From Gemmobacter lanyuensis (GTDB lineage Bacteria > Pseudomonadota > Alphaproteobacteria > Rhodobacterales > Rhodobacteraceae): a stretch of 64,000 bases of DNA. Position 1 is the first letter of the stretch. Each line of letters opens with the position of its first letter. The stretch spans positions 928,180 to 992,179 of the forward strand of contig NZ_BMYQ01000001.1 of NCBI RefSeq assembly GCF_014652355.1, written 5' to 3'. Position numbers and translations under genes: made by a program. Under the pieces are notes generated by a model. The model did no database searches and was not told where the DNA came from. It worked only from the letters and a program-made list of their open reading frames with translations. This document shows positions 20,687-29,102 of the stretch, one piece after another.

Positions 20687-20713
20687 GGGGGGCGTCGCGC
20701 GTGGTATTCCGAG

Positions 20714-20742
20714 GTATGCAGCCCCGGCAGGGGGGCGCGCAA
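20714..20742 (-). promoter_or_regulatory. Candidate sigma70-type promoter of hupS
   Basis: Minus-strand TTGCGC (20737-20742), 17-bp spacer, GCATAC (20714-20719), giving a leader of about 55 nt. The elements are weak, as expected for an activator-dependent promoter. It lies in the 213-bp gene-free gap between hypF and hupS, the only sizeable break in this part of the cluster. Confidence 0.35.
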
Positions 20743-20866
20743 AGAAAAGGCAGCTTTGCGGACAGAGGAGAATTTCGTCAGCGTTTCCGGGGCTTTGCGG
20801 AAGATGCTGCAAGGCGGCACTGCGGGCGCGGCGGAAAGCAGCCATGCAGGCGGAAGGCTGGGCTGG

Positions 20867-23065
20867 TCAGCCGCTTACCGCCAGCGCCACCAGCGCCTGC
20901 CCGAAGGCCAGCCCGCCGTCATTCGCAGGCACCTGCCGATGGACCAACACGGGCAGGTCGGACAACGCCTCTTGCAGCAATGCCATCAAGCCCGCGTTCT
21001 GCAGGCAGCCCCCCGACAGGGCCACCGCCCGCGCCTGCCCGGCCTCGACCAACGCGCGGGCCGCATCGGCAAAGGCCAGCGCCAGACCGGCCTGAAAGGC
21101 CCCCGCCATCTGCCCCACCGGGCGCCGCCCCAGATCAGCCGCCAGCGCGCGGAACATGGGCGCGGGGTCCAGCCCCGGCCCGAAGGGATAGGGCGCGGCG
21201 GGTTCGGCCACGGCCTCAAGCCGCATCGCTGCCTCGCCCTCATAGCTTTGCACCTGACAGAGGCCCAGCACCGCCGCCACCGCATCAAAGAGCCGCCCGG
21301 CAGAGGAGGACAGCGGCGCATTCACCCCCCGCGCGGCCATCTGGCGCAGCGTGGCCAGCGGTTGATCGGCAAAAAGCCGGTCGGCCAGATCGCCGCACCC
21401 CGCCTGATCCAGCCGGATGACGGCGTTGCGCCAAGGCTCGCGGCTGGCGCGGTCGCCACCGGGCAAGGCCGCGGGGGTCAGATGGGCCACCCGCGTGACA
21501 GCGTGGTAGTCGCCCAGCAGCAGCTCCCCGCCCCAGACCGTGCCGTCGGTGCCAAGTCCCAGCCCATCCAGCACGATCCCCGCAACTGGCCCGCCCCCCA
21601 GCGGCCACAGATTGTCGCCCAGACAGGCCGCCAGATGGGCGTGGTGATGCTGCACGCGGATCAGGGGCAAGCCGCGCCCCTCGGCATGGCGGGTCGCGCG
21701 GAATTCGGGGTGAAGATCGCAGGCCACGATCTGCGGTTGATGGTCGAAGAGCGCGGCATAATCACGGTCGGCCTTCTGAAACTCGGCCCAGGTCAGTGCC
21801 TCATCCAGATCACCCAGATGATGCGACAGCAGCGCCTGCCCCCGTTTGGTCAGGCAAATCGCGGCCTTCATCTGCCCGCCATAGGCCACCACCTGCCGGT
21901 CCGGGAACCCCTCAGGTAGGGGCAATGTTCCGGGCACAAGCCCCCGCGCACGACGCAGCACCATGGGCGGGTCGGCGCGTTCGACGGAATCGTCCAGCCG
22001 CCGCGCGATCTCGCGGTCATGCAGCAGGAAGGCATCGACAAAGGGGCCAAGCTTGTGGCGCGCCTCATCATTCCCCACCACTTGCGGCGCACCGGACAGA
22101 TTGCCCGAGGTCATCACCAAGGGCCGGCCCACCGCCGCGCAAAGCAGATGGTGCAACGGCGTGTAGGGCAGCATGACCCCCAGTTCACGCATGCCGGGGG
22201 CGATCGCGTCAGGCAGGTCGCGCCCCGCCGCAGGCACCAGCACCACCGGCGCGGCCGGGTCGGTCAGGCGGCGCAGCGCCGCCACGGACAGGTCGCAATA
22301 GTCGCGCAACACCTCAAGCGGGGCCATCACCGCGAAGGGCTTGGCCGGGCGGCGCTTGCGCGCGCGCAACAGCGCCACCACCGCCGCATCAGTCGCGTCA
22401 CAGGCCAGATGGAACCCGCCCAGCCCCTTGACCGCCAGCACCTGCCCCGCCTGCAAGCGCGCGGCAGCGGTGGCGATGGGGTCGCCCGGCAGCTCGGCCC
22501 CCGCGACCTCCAACCACAGGCGCGGGCCGCAGGTCGGGCAGGCAATCGGCTGGGCATGAAAGCGGCGGTCGCCAGGATCGGCATATTCCGCCGCGCAATC
22601 GGGGCAGAGCGGGAAACCCGCCATGGTCGTGCGCGCACGGTCATAGGGCAGCGCGTTCAGAATGGTGAAGCGCGGGCCGCAATGGGTGCAATTGGTGAAA
22701 GCATAGCCCTGCCTGCGGCCGGGGTTCCGGATTTCCTCGGCACAGGCCGGGCAGGTCGCGGCATCGGGGGTGACCCGCGTTTCGGCCCCCACCTGACCCG
22801 AGGCCGCGATGCGGAACCCCGCCCCTTCGGGCCTCGGGGCGGGCGTCACCTCCACCGCGTCGATGCGGGACAGGACCGGGGCCTCGGCCCGCAGGGCGGC
22901 CAGAAAGGCCTCGGGCGCGGCATCGCACAGGATAAGCACGCCTTCTGCATCATTGGCCACCTGCCCCGACAGGCCAAACCGTTGCGCCAGCTGCCAGACA
23001 AAGGGGCGAAAGCCCACCCCCTGCACCTGCCCCCGAACGCGGATCTGCCAGCCTGACCCCGCCAT
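20867..23065 (-). CDS. hypF: Carbamoyltransferase HypF
   Basis: 732 residues from ATG 23065. It makes the carbamoyl group that becomes cyanide on HypE. Domains in order: acylphosphatase (VRGQVQGVGFRPFVWQLAQR, 1-90), two zinc fingers (CPAC...CTHCG and CPDC...CPTCG, about 105-185), YrdC-type domain (LAVKGLGGFHLACDAT, about 200-390), and Kae1/carbamoyltransferase domain with VQHHHAHLAACLGDN. Position between hupV and hupS is the R. capsulatus arrangement. It begins 2 bp after the hupV stop. Confidence 0.96.
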   Translation of the reverse strand: MAGSGWQIRVRGQVQGVGFRPFVWQLAQRFGLSGQVANDAEGVLILCDAAPEAFLAALRAEAPVLSRIDAVEVTPAPRPEGAGFRIAASGQVGAETRVTPDAATCPACAEEIRNPGRRQGYAFTNCTHCGPRFTILNALPYDRARTTMAGFPLCPDCAAEYADPGDRRFHAQPIACPTCGPRLWLEVAGAELPGDPIATAAARLQAGQVLAVKGLGGFHLACDATDAAVVALLRARKRRPAKPFAVMAPLEVLRDYCDLSVAALRRLTDPAAPVVLVPAAGRDLPDAIAPGMRELGVMLPYTPLHHLLCAAVGRPLVMTSGNLSGAPQVVGNDEARHKLGPFVDAFLLHDREIARRLDDSVERADPPMVLRRARGLVPGTLPLPEGFPDRQVVAYGGQMKAAICLTKRGQALLSHHLGDLDEALTWAEFQKADRDYAALFDHQPQIVACDLHPEFRATRHAEGRGLPLIRVQHHHAHLAACLGDNLWPLGGGPVAGIVLDGLGLGTDGTVWGGELLLGDYHAVTRVAHLTPAALPGGDRASREPWRNAVIRLDQAGCGDLADRLFADQPLATLRQMAARGVNAPLSSSAGRLFDAVAAVLGLCQVQSYEGEAAMRLEAVAEPAAPYPFGPGLDPAPMFRALAADLGRRPVGQMAGAFQAGLALAFADAARALVEAGQARAVALSGGCLQNAGLMALLQEALSDLPVLVHRQVPANDGGLAFGQALVALAVSG

Positions 23066-23067
23066 GG

Positions 23068-24498
23068 TCAATGCACCGTGCAGACCATGCAGGGATCAAA
23101 GCTGCGCACGATATGCTGGACGGCGATGGGCGTGTCCTCGCCCGGCCCGACGGGGGCGCCAACCAGCGCAGCCTCGACCGCGCCGGGGGTGCCTTCGGCA
23201 TCACGCGGGCTGAAGTTCCAGGTCGTCGGCGCGATGATCTGGTAATTGGCGATCCGCCCCCGTTCAATCCGCAACCAATGGCCTAGGGCGCCGCGCGCGG
23301 CCTCGACCAGCCCCGCCCCTTCGCCCTCGCGCGTGGGTTCGGCCTGCAGCATGAACCGTTCGCGCGGGTCGATGGCCTGGGCCAGATCCTCCAGCAAAAG
23401 CTGGGTCAGCGCCATTTCCAGAAGCCGCCCGGCCACACGGCCCAGCACCCCCCCGCCCCCCGGCAGAGCCGCCAGCACCCGGGCCAGCGGATGCCCCGCC
23501 ACCACCTGCCGCGGCAGGGCGCCCACCTCGAACACCTGGCCATCATAGCGGGGCGCCTTGCACCAGCTATAGGCGGCGTCGCGCATCTCCTCATCCGGGC
23601 GGGTTTCACCTTGGGCGGGGTGGGCCGCAGCACCCAGCATCCAGGCATGGGACAGGTCCTCGCGGATGCGGCCGGCATCGAACGGGGCCGCCCCACCCTG
23701 CCAAAGCCCCCCGGCCCAGGCCGGACCCTCCTCGAGCGGATAGGCCCCGAAAGACAGATAGCGCCCCTGCGACGGGCCAAGGCCCGCAAGGTTCAGATCC
23801 GCAGCGATCTCAAGAAACAGGCCCGCATCGCCCCGGTCCCAGCACATCAGGGCAGGCACATCCGCAAGCGCGGCGAAATCCTCGACCCGGGCACCCAGAA
23901 CCACCTCTTCCAGATAGCGGCGAAAGGCCCGCAGGCTGACCAGAATACGAAGTCGGTCCCGCTCGGTCGGGGCCTTGGTCACGCCACCGGGCTGCACGGC
24001 CAGCGTATGCGGCCACTTGCCCGCCAGCAGCCCGACGATATGCAGGATCTGCGCCCGCGCGGAAACGGCGGCCCGCTGGGCGCCCCCCTCCATCGCGGTG
24101 AAGCGCTGCACGGCGCGCCCGTGCCAGCTGCGCCCCGCATAAACCGGCCGGGCGAAATCGGGCATGAAGAACAGGTTGAAATGGGTGATATGGTCGCAAA
24201 GATTTTCAACCGCATGGATCAGCGCGGCCACCCGCTGCCCCTGCGGGCTGGGCGCGACACCCCAAGCGGCCCCCAGCGCGCGGGCGGCAGCAATGCTCTG
24301 GCTGATCGAACAGATGCCGCAAATCCGGGGGGTCAGCGTCAGCGCATCGCGCGGGTCCTTGCCCAGCAGCATGGCCTCAAACCCCCGGAACAGCGGCGAA
24401 TTCACCTGCGCCGCCGCCACCTGCCCCTCGGCCAGCGTCAGTCGGATTTCCAGATCGCCTTCCACCCGGTTGAAGGGGCCGACAAGAAGTTCGGTCAT
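23068..24498 (-). CDS. hupV: Regulatory (H2-sensing) hydrogenase large subunit HupV
   Basis: 476 residues. NiFe-binding pairs RICGICSISQSIAAARALG and, at the very end, DPCMVCTVH. The protein stops at this His: there is no cleavable C-terminal peptide, the hallmark of the sensor class (HupUV/HoxBC), so HupD is not needed. With HupU it detects H2 and controls HupT. The start overlaps the hupU stop (ATGA). Confidence 0.96.
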   Translation of the reverse strand: MTELLVGPFNRVEGDLEIRLTLAEGQVAAAQVNSPLFRGFEAMLLGKDPRDALTLTPRICGICSISQSIAAARALGAAWGVAPSPQGQRVAALIHAVENLCDHITHFNLFFMPDFARPVYAGRSWHGRAVQRFTAMEGGAQRAAVSARAQILHIVGLLAGKWPHTLAVQPGGVTKAPTERDRLRILVSLRAFRRYLEEVVLGARVEDFAALADVPALMCWDRGDAGLFLEIAADLNLAGLGPSQGRYLSFGAYPLEEGPAWAGGLWQGGAAPFDAGRIREDLSHAWMLGAAAHPAQGETRPDEEMRDAAYSWCKAPRYDGQVFEVGALPRQVVAGHPLARVLAALPGGGGVLGRVAGRLLEMALTQLLLEDLAQAIDPRERFMLQAEPTREGEGAGLVEAARGALGHWLRIERGRIANYQIIAPTTWNFSPRDAEGTPGAVEAALVGAPVGPGEDTPIAVQHIVRSFDPCMVCTVH

Positions 24499-25487
24499 GC
24501 CTTGGGCTTTCTGAGCGTGGGGGGCACCTCGATGCGGTCGGCCACCGCATTGCGGGCGATGCGCGGCGGTGTCGCGGCCTTGGACAAGGAGGCCAGCGCC
24601 ATGAACCAGGCCTTCGGCATGTCCGAGGGCAGGCCGACCGGAATACCCGCCACCTTGGGCGTTTCGGTGAAACTGTGGCGCGGCTCCTCAAACTCCGGGG
24701 CGGTGCAGGCGATGCAGGGATAGCCCGCGCGGGTGCAGGACCCCTCCCCGTTCCAAGGGCGGATGTTGCAATCGCCCACGGCCTGCGTGCCAACACAGCC
24801 CAGATGTTCCATCATGCAACCGATATCCGACAGCTGCCGGGCGCTGGCCTTGTATTCGTAAAATTCATTCTTGGGGCAGCCATGATGCACCAGATGGTCG
24901 GCGTAAAAGCGCGGGCGGCCGAGCGCGTCCAGATCCCCGGCCCCCATCCGCCCCGAGGCAAGAAGAAGCAATGTCTCCAAAACCCAGCCCGGATGCGTCG
25001 GACAGCCCGCGACATTGACCACCGGCAGACCGCCCTTGGCGATGAAATCGGCCTCCAGCGCGCCGCCGCGATGGCTGCCCTCATATTGCAGGCCCACCGC
25101 ATCCGAGGGATTGCCCCCCGCCGTGGTCACGCCGCCATAGGCTGCGCAGGTCCCCACTGCCACCACATGCCGCGCCCGTGCGGCCAGACGGCGGGCCCAG
25201 TCGAGCATGGGAACCCCGGTTCCCGACAGCATGTGATAGCGCCCCGTCCCCCGCGGCCCCCGTGCGATGGCACCTTCAACGCAGAGCACATCGACCGGGC
25301 TGTGCCCCTCTGTCGCCGCCTGCAATAGGCGCCGCACCTCACCCCCGGTTTCAACCGAAAGTGCGGGATGCCAGACCATCTCGATCCCTGCTGCGGCCAG
25401 CGTGTCAAACACATCCGGGTTTTCCGCACAGAGGAGCGACATGGTGCAGCCCCCGCAGCCCGCCGATTGCAGCCAGATCACCCGCAT
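24495..25487 (-). CDS. hupU: Regulatory hydrogenase small subunit HupU
   Basis: 330 residues from ATG 25487. It begins MRVIWLQSAGCGGCTMSLLC, the proximal-cluster motif at the extreme N-terminus, with no Tat signal, so the sensor stays in the cytoplasm. Other cluster ligands appear in HHGCPKNEFYEYKAS and RAGYPCIACTAPEF. It overlaps hupT by one base (TGATG). Confidence 0.96.
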   Translation of the reverse strand: MRVIWLQSAGCGGCTMSLLCAENPDVFDTLAAAGIEMVWHPALSVETGGEVRRLLQAATEGHSPVDVLCVEGAIARGPRGTGRYHMLSGTGVPMLDWARRLAARARHVVAVGTCAAYGGVTTAGGNPSDAVGLQYEGSHRGGALEADFIAKGGLPVVNVAGCPTHPGWVLETLLLLASGRMGAGDLDALGRPRFYADHLVHHGCPKNEFYEYKASARQLSDIGCMMEHLGCVGTQAVGDCNIRPWNGEGSCTRAGYPCIACTAPEFEEPRHSFTETPKVAGIPVGLPSDMPKAWFMALASLSKAATPPRIARNAVADRIEVPPTLRKPKA

Positions 25488-26821
25488 CACTGCGCCCCCA
25501 GCGCAAGCGTCAGGCGGAAACAGGCGCCCCGATCCCCCGGCACCAGCCGCAGACTGCCGCCATGTTCCTGCGCGATCTTGTGGCTGATCGACAGGCCAAG
25601 GCCGGTGCCCGCCCCCACGGGTTTGGTGGTGAAAAAGGGATCAAAGACCGAAGCCTCAAGGGCCGCAGGAATCCCGGGGCCGTTGTCCCGCACCGTCAGA
25701 CAGGCCAGCCCCGCCTCTTCGGACAGGGTCATCACGATTTCGGGCTCGGCCGTCCCGTCAAGCGCATCGACCGCGTTCTGCACCAGGTTCATCACCACCT
25801 GCTGGATATGGCCGGGGCGGCCATGGGCCATCAGGCGGGTCGCGCCCTCGATCCGCACCGGAACCTTGCGCTTGGCCCCGCGCAGCACCCATTGCGCGGC
25901 GACGCGCGCGGTTTCGGTCAGGTCGAAATCCACCCGATCCCCCGATCCGTCCGACGACAGACGGCGCAGATCCTCGACAATGTCGCGCACCCGTTCGGCC
26001 CCATCCCGCGCGCCCCGCACGGCTTCGCGCAGGTTCCGCAGCTCGCGGTCCAGTTTCAGCTCTTCGCGCAGGCGGATCAGCTCGTCCCGGGTGGCGCCTT
26101 GCTGGACGCGGGTGAAATAGGTCTCGAACTTGGCGGCATAGCGTTCGAGCGCATGGGCATTGGCATAGACAAAGCTGATGGGGTTGTTGAGCTCATGCGC
26201 GACGCCCGCCAGCAGCCGCCCCAGCGAGGCGAGCTTTTCGTTCCGCACCAGCTGGGCCTGCGCCTCTTGCAGGTCGCGGTGGCTTTGGGCAAGTGCGGCA
26301 TAGGCCTGCCGCAATTCGCCCAAGGGGCGCCCGGTCAGCACCGTGCCCGTACCGCGCCCGCGATCATCGACCAGGGGGCTGATCGAAAGCTCAATCGGGG
26401 CCGGGCCGGTCGGGGTGGTCAGCTGCACCTCGATGGTAACGGCGGCCTTGGTGGAAAGCGCCTTTGCAATCGCCGCGGTCAGGCGGTCACCATCTTCCCG
26501 GTCGAAAAGCGCGGTCACGGGCTGCCCCACCGCCGCCGGCTTGGCCTGCGCGGTCAGCGCAAGGAAAGAGGCATTCACCTCTTGCACCCGCCCCTGCCGC
26601 GACAAGACCAGCAGCACGTCTGAGACAGAGCCCAGGACCGAGGCGAGAAACCCCCGCAGCTCATCCAGCTCGGCATTCTGGCGCTCCAGCCGTTCCTGAT
26701 AATCGACAAGATCGGCATAGGTCCGGTCCACCGCCGAAAGCACCTCGGCCCAGGCGGTTTCCGAAAATTCGGTCGTCGTATCGAAATCCTGCCCGAACAT
26801 CCGTGCCATATTGCCCCCCAT
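25487..26821 (-). CDS. hupT: Sensor histidine kinase HupT
   Basis: About 444 residues. Soluble kinase: N-terminal coiled region, a PAS domain about 60-170, H-box LLAGVAHELNNPISFVYAN with the phosphorylated His, then N box (NLVQNAVDAL), G1 (VRDNGPGIP) and F/G2 (GTGLGLSIS). In R. capsulatus HupT phosphorylates HupR in the absence of H2 and so lowers hupSL expression, with HupUV controlling the switch. ATG 26821 is preferred; ATG 26809, with GGGGGG just upstream, is a possible alternative start. It lies 43 bp downstream of an MprF-like gene. Confidence 0.93.
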   Translation of the reverse strand: MGGNMARMFGQDFDTTTEFSETAWAEVLSAVDRTYADLVDYQERLERQNAELDELRGFLASVLGSVSDVLLVLSRQGRVQEVNASFLALTAQAKPAAVGQPVTALFDREDGDRLTAAIAKALSTKAAVTIEVQLTTPTGPAPIELSISPLVDDRGRGTGTVLTGRPLGELRQAYAALAQSHRDLQEAQAQLVRNEKLASLGRLLAGVAHELNNPISFVYANAHALERYAAKFETYFTRVQQGATRDELIRLREELKLDRELRNLREAVRGARDGAERVRDIVEDLRRLSSDGSGDRVDFDLTETARVAAQWVLRGAKRKVPVRIEGATRLMAHGRPGHIQQVVMNLVQNAVDALDGTAEPEIVMTLSEEAGLACLTVRDNGPGIPAALEASVFDPFFTTKPVGAGTGLGLSISHKIAQEHGGSLRLVPGDRGACFRLTLALGAQ

Positions 26822-26864
26822 GGCCAAGGATCGGTCCGGGCTGCGGGCGGGTCAAGCCCAAAGG

Positions 26865-28691
26865 CTAGCGCCGCCGATGGATGCCCAGGGTGCAGATCAG
26901 AAGACCGAGTGCAAGCGCAGGCCAGGATGTGGCGGCCAGATAGCGCGGCTCCCACCGGGGGCGGAAAGCAGCCTTGAACTGATGCAGACCCCGCGCCTGC
27001 GCCGCAGCGCGCCCAAGGCCCCAACCGTAGAGGCCATGCCCCCCCGCCTGCAGCACTGCCGCCAGCGACAGCCGCCCCACCTTCAGCGCGGACGCACTGT
27101 CAATTGCCGCAACAACCAGCGCATAGAGTGTCCCATCCGGCACATCGGGCCGATAGCGCACCAGATCCAGGACCCATTCGCCGCGGCAGGCATGGAAACT
27201 GATCCAAGCCACAAGCTGCCCCTGCGCGTCACGCGCCAAAAAGACGCGCTGGCCGCGCACATAATCCACCCCCCAACGCCCCATGGAAAAACCGCGTTCA
27301 TGGCGCCGCTTGCCAAGCCAGGCACGATGCACGGCCTCCATCTCCGGCAGGGGAAGCGCCTCGGCCTCGCTGACCGCGATTCCGGCACGGGCGGCATGGT
27401 TCAGCTTGCGACGCAGCCCGGCCCGGGCCGGACCGCCCAGGGTGAAGCGCGTCGGACAAAGCACGGCTTCCTGGGCATAAGGCAGCACAACCATGCAGCT
27501 TGCCCGTGCCAGGGCCGCGGTGCGGCCGCCGATCTTGTAGCAGAACCGCGGGCGAAGGCCGCCTGTCAAATCGGCGGGATGCAAATCCAGCGGCGCACCC
27601 ATGGGCCGACCGACCGGATCGCCCACCCGCAGATCGCACAATGGCGTCTGCCGACCCAACCAGACCGCCCCAACACCCAGAGGCCGCAACGACAGGGTCC
27701 CGGCGCGGCAAAGCTGTAGTTCGGCGCGGGGGGCGGCATAAAGGTCAAACTCCAGCACGCCGGGTCTTGGCCCGCGCCCCGCCGCCGCAGCGGGGGCCCG
27801 CAGGCCCGCCCCCGGCGCCAACACCGCATAGCCCGCACCGATCACGGCCGGGATCACGTAGCTGATCAAACGGAAGGCCACGATGGCAGCGGCAGCCTCG
27901 GCCGCATCAACCATGGGCAAATGGGCCAGCACCGTCACCTCGAACGGCCCCGCCCCGGCAGGGCTGCCCGAAACGAGGCCAAAGGCGAGGGCCAGAATGA
28001 AGACCGGCAGGAACGACAGCCCCGGCAGCGCCGCAGACTGCGGCAGCAACAGGTGAAAGGCCAGGCACAGCATCGCCACATCCAGCACGATCCACACCAG
28101 AAGGCGCAGCACGACCTGCGGGGCTGGCCGTACAAGGCCAAAGGGCCAGAGGGGAAAGGCATGGAAGGCCAGCGTGCCAAGACCGATCAAGCCGACCAAG
28201 GCCAAGGCCCCTTCGCGCGCCAAACCCATTTCGGGCGTGAGGATCAGCGCCGCGGCACCCAGAAGGCCGATCCCGGCAAAGAACGCCAGGGTGATGGTGC
28301 CGGAAATCGCCACAGATTGCGCCACAGTCAGATCCGGACGCAGCCGCCGCCGCAGAATGGCACCGATCACGGGACCAAAGCCGAGCGTCTGCGACACCGC
28401 CGCCGCGGCGGCACCAACCCGTCCCACCCGCGGGGCAGCGAGGCCCATGGCGCGCACGATCTCCCGCTCTTGTCCGGCGACGGCGATGAAGGCGACCAGC
28501 GTCGCCAGGGCGGCCCCCGCCCATTGCCAGAGCGCCAGATCTGCCACCTCGGCCCCGACGCTGCGCAGATCGAGTTCGGCAAAATGGCGATGCACCAGCC
28601 AAGCCGAGCCTGCAATCAGCCCCCCGGAAACCAGAAGCCGCCCCAGCGCCCGACCCAGCCCCCGGTGTTTGACGATGGATGTGACGGGCAA
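26865..28691 (-). CDS. MprF-like bifunctional flippase / phosphatidylglycerol aminoacyltransferase
   Basis: 608 residues. The N-terminal half has about eight transmembrane helices (LPG flippase type, about 10-300). The C-terminal 300 residues are a DUF2156/GNAT-like domain with ERGFSMGRWGVDYVRGQRVF and LVAWISFHACRGEWVLDLVR, which in MprF/LpiA transfers an amino acid from tRNA to phosphatidylglycerol. It would change membrane charge and resistance to cationic peptides or acid. The start is TTG 28691, fixed by a strong GGAGGT 5 bp upstream; no ATG follows for 80 codons. It is close upstream of hupT, so the two may share a transcript. Confidence 0.8.
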   Translation of the reverse strand: MPVTSIVKHRGLGRALGRLLVSGGLIAGSAWLVHRHFAELDLRSVGAEVADLALWQWAGAALATLVAFIAVAGQEREIVRAMGLAAPRVGRVGAAAAAVSQTLGFGPVIGAILRRRLRPDLTVAQSVAISGTITLAFFAGIGLLGAAALILTPEMGLAREGALALVGLIGLGTLAFHAFPLWPFGLVRPAPQVVLRLLVWIVLDVAMLCLAFHLLLPQSAALPGLSFLPVFILALAFGLVSGSPAGAGPFEVTVLAHLPMVDAAEAAAAIVAFRLISYVIPAVIGAGYAVLAPGAGLRAPAAAAGRGPRPGVLEFDLYAAPRAELQLCRAGTLSLRPLGVGAVWLGRQTPLCDLRVGDPVGRPMGAPLDLHPADLTGGLRPRFCYKIGGRTAALARASCMVVLPYAQEAVLCPTRFTLGGPARAGLRRKLNHAARAGIAVSEAEALPLPEMEAVHRAWLGKRRHERGFSMGRWGVDYVRGQRVFLARDAQGQLVAWISFHACRGEWVLDLVRYRPDVPDGTLYALVVAAIDSASALKVGRLSLAAVLQAGGHGLYGWGLGRAAAQARGLHQFKAAFRPRWEPRYLAATSWPALALGLLICTLGIHRRR

Positions 28692-28811
28692 GGCGACCTC
28701 CAGAAGATATTCAGGCAGAACGTGACGCAGAGGTGTTAATTTTAGCCTTCCTGCGAATGCACGTGGCGACCATACCTTCGGATGAACCTTGCCCCGTTCC
28801 GCGCCCGCCGG

Positions 28812-29030
28812 TCAGCGTTTCCACCGGGCGCGCATTTGGCGCATCCGCATGAAAACGCTCATGAAAGCAAAGAAGACCGCGACCCACATAAGGCCATTCC
28901 AGACCTCGTCACTGGCGGTTGCCTGAAAGGGCATGGTGCCCGTCAGCTGATAGGCGAGGAAGGCGCCGCCCCCAAAAGCCAGAACAAAGCGACGGATCAT
29001 GCGGCAGGTGGTGCAGGCAAGCGGTCCCAT
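28812..29030 (-). CDS. Small membrane protein, unknown function
   Basis: 72 residues. Two hydrophobic segments (RFVLAFGGGAFLAYQLTG and VWNGLMWVAVFFAFMSVFM) and a basic C-terminal tail (RMRQMRARWKR) facing the cytoplasm. AAGGA lies about 10 bp before ATG 29030. It follows the stator gene by 72 bp in the same orientation. No known family recognised. Confidence 0.5.
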   Translation of the reverse strand: MGPLACTTCRMIRRFVLAFGGGAFLAYQLTGTMPFQATASDEVWNGLMWVAVFFAFMSVFMRMRQMRARWKR

Positions 29031-29102
29031 GGCGCGGTTCCTTTCAGGTCAGAGGGGCCGGATGGCCCGGAAAAGGGCGCCCCGCCGCGGCGGGGCCACC
29101 TG

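Noticed and set aside
19586-21919. 777-codon open frame opposite hupS and hypF
   Set aside because: Covers two certain genes and their gap; high Arg/His/Gln content marks it as an antisense shadow.
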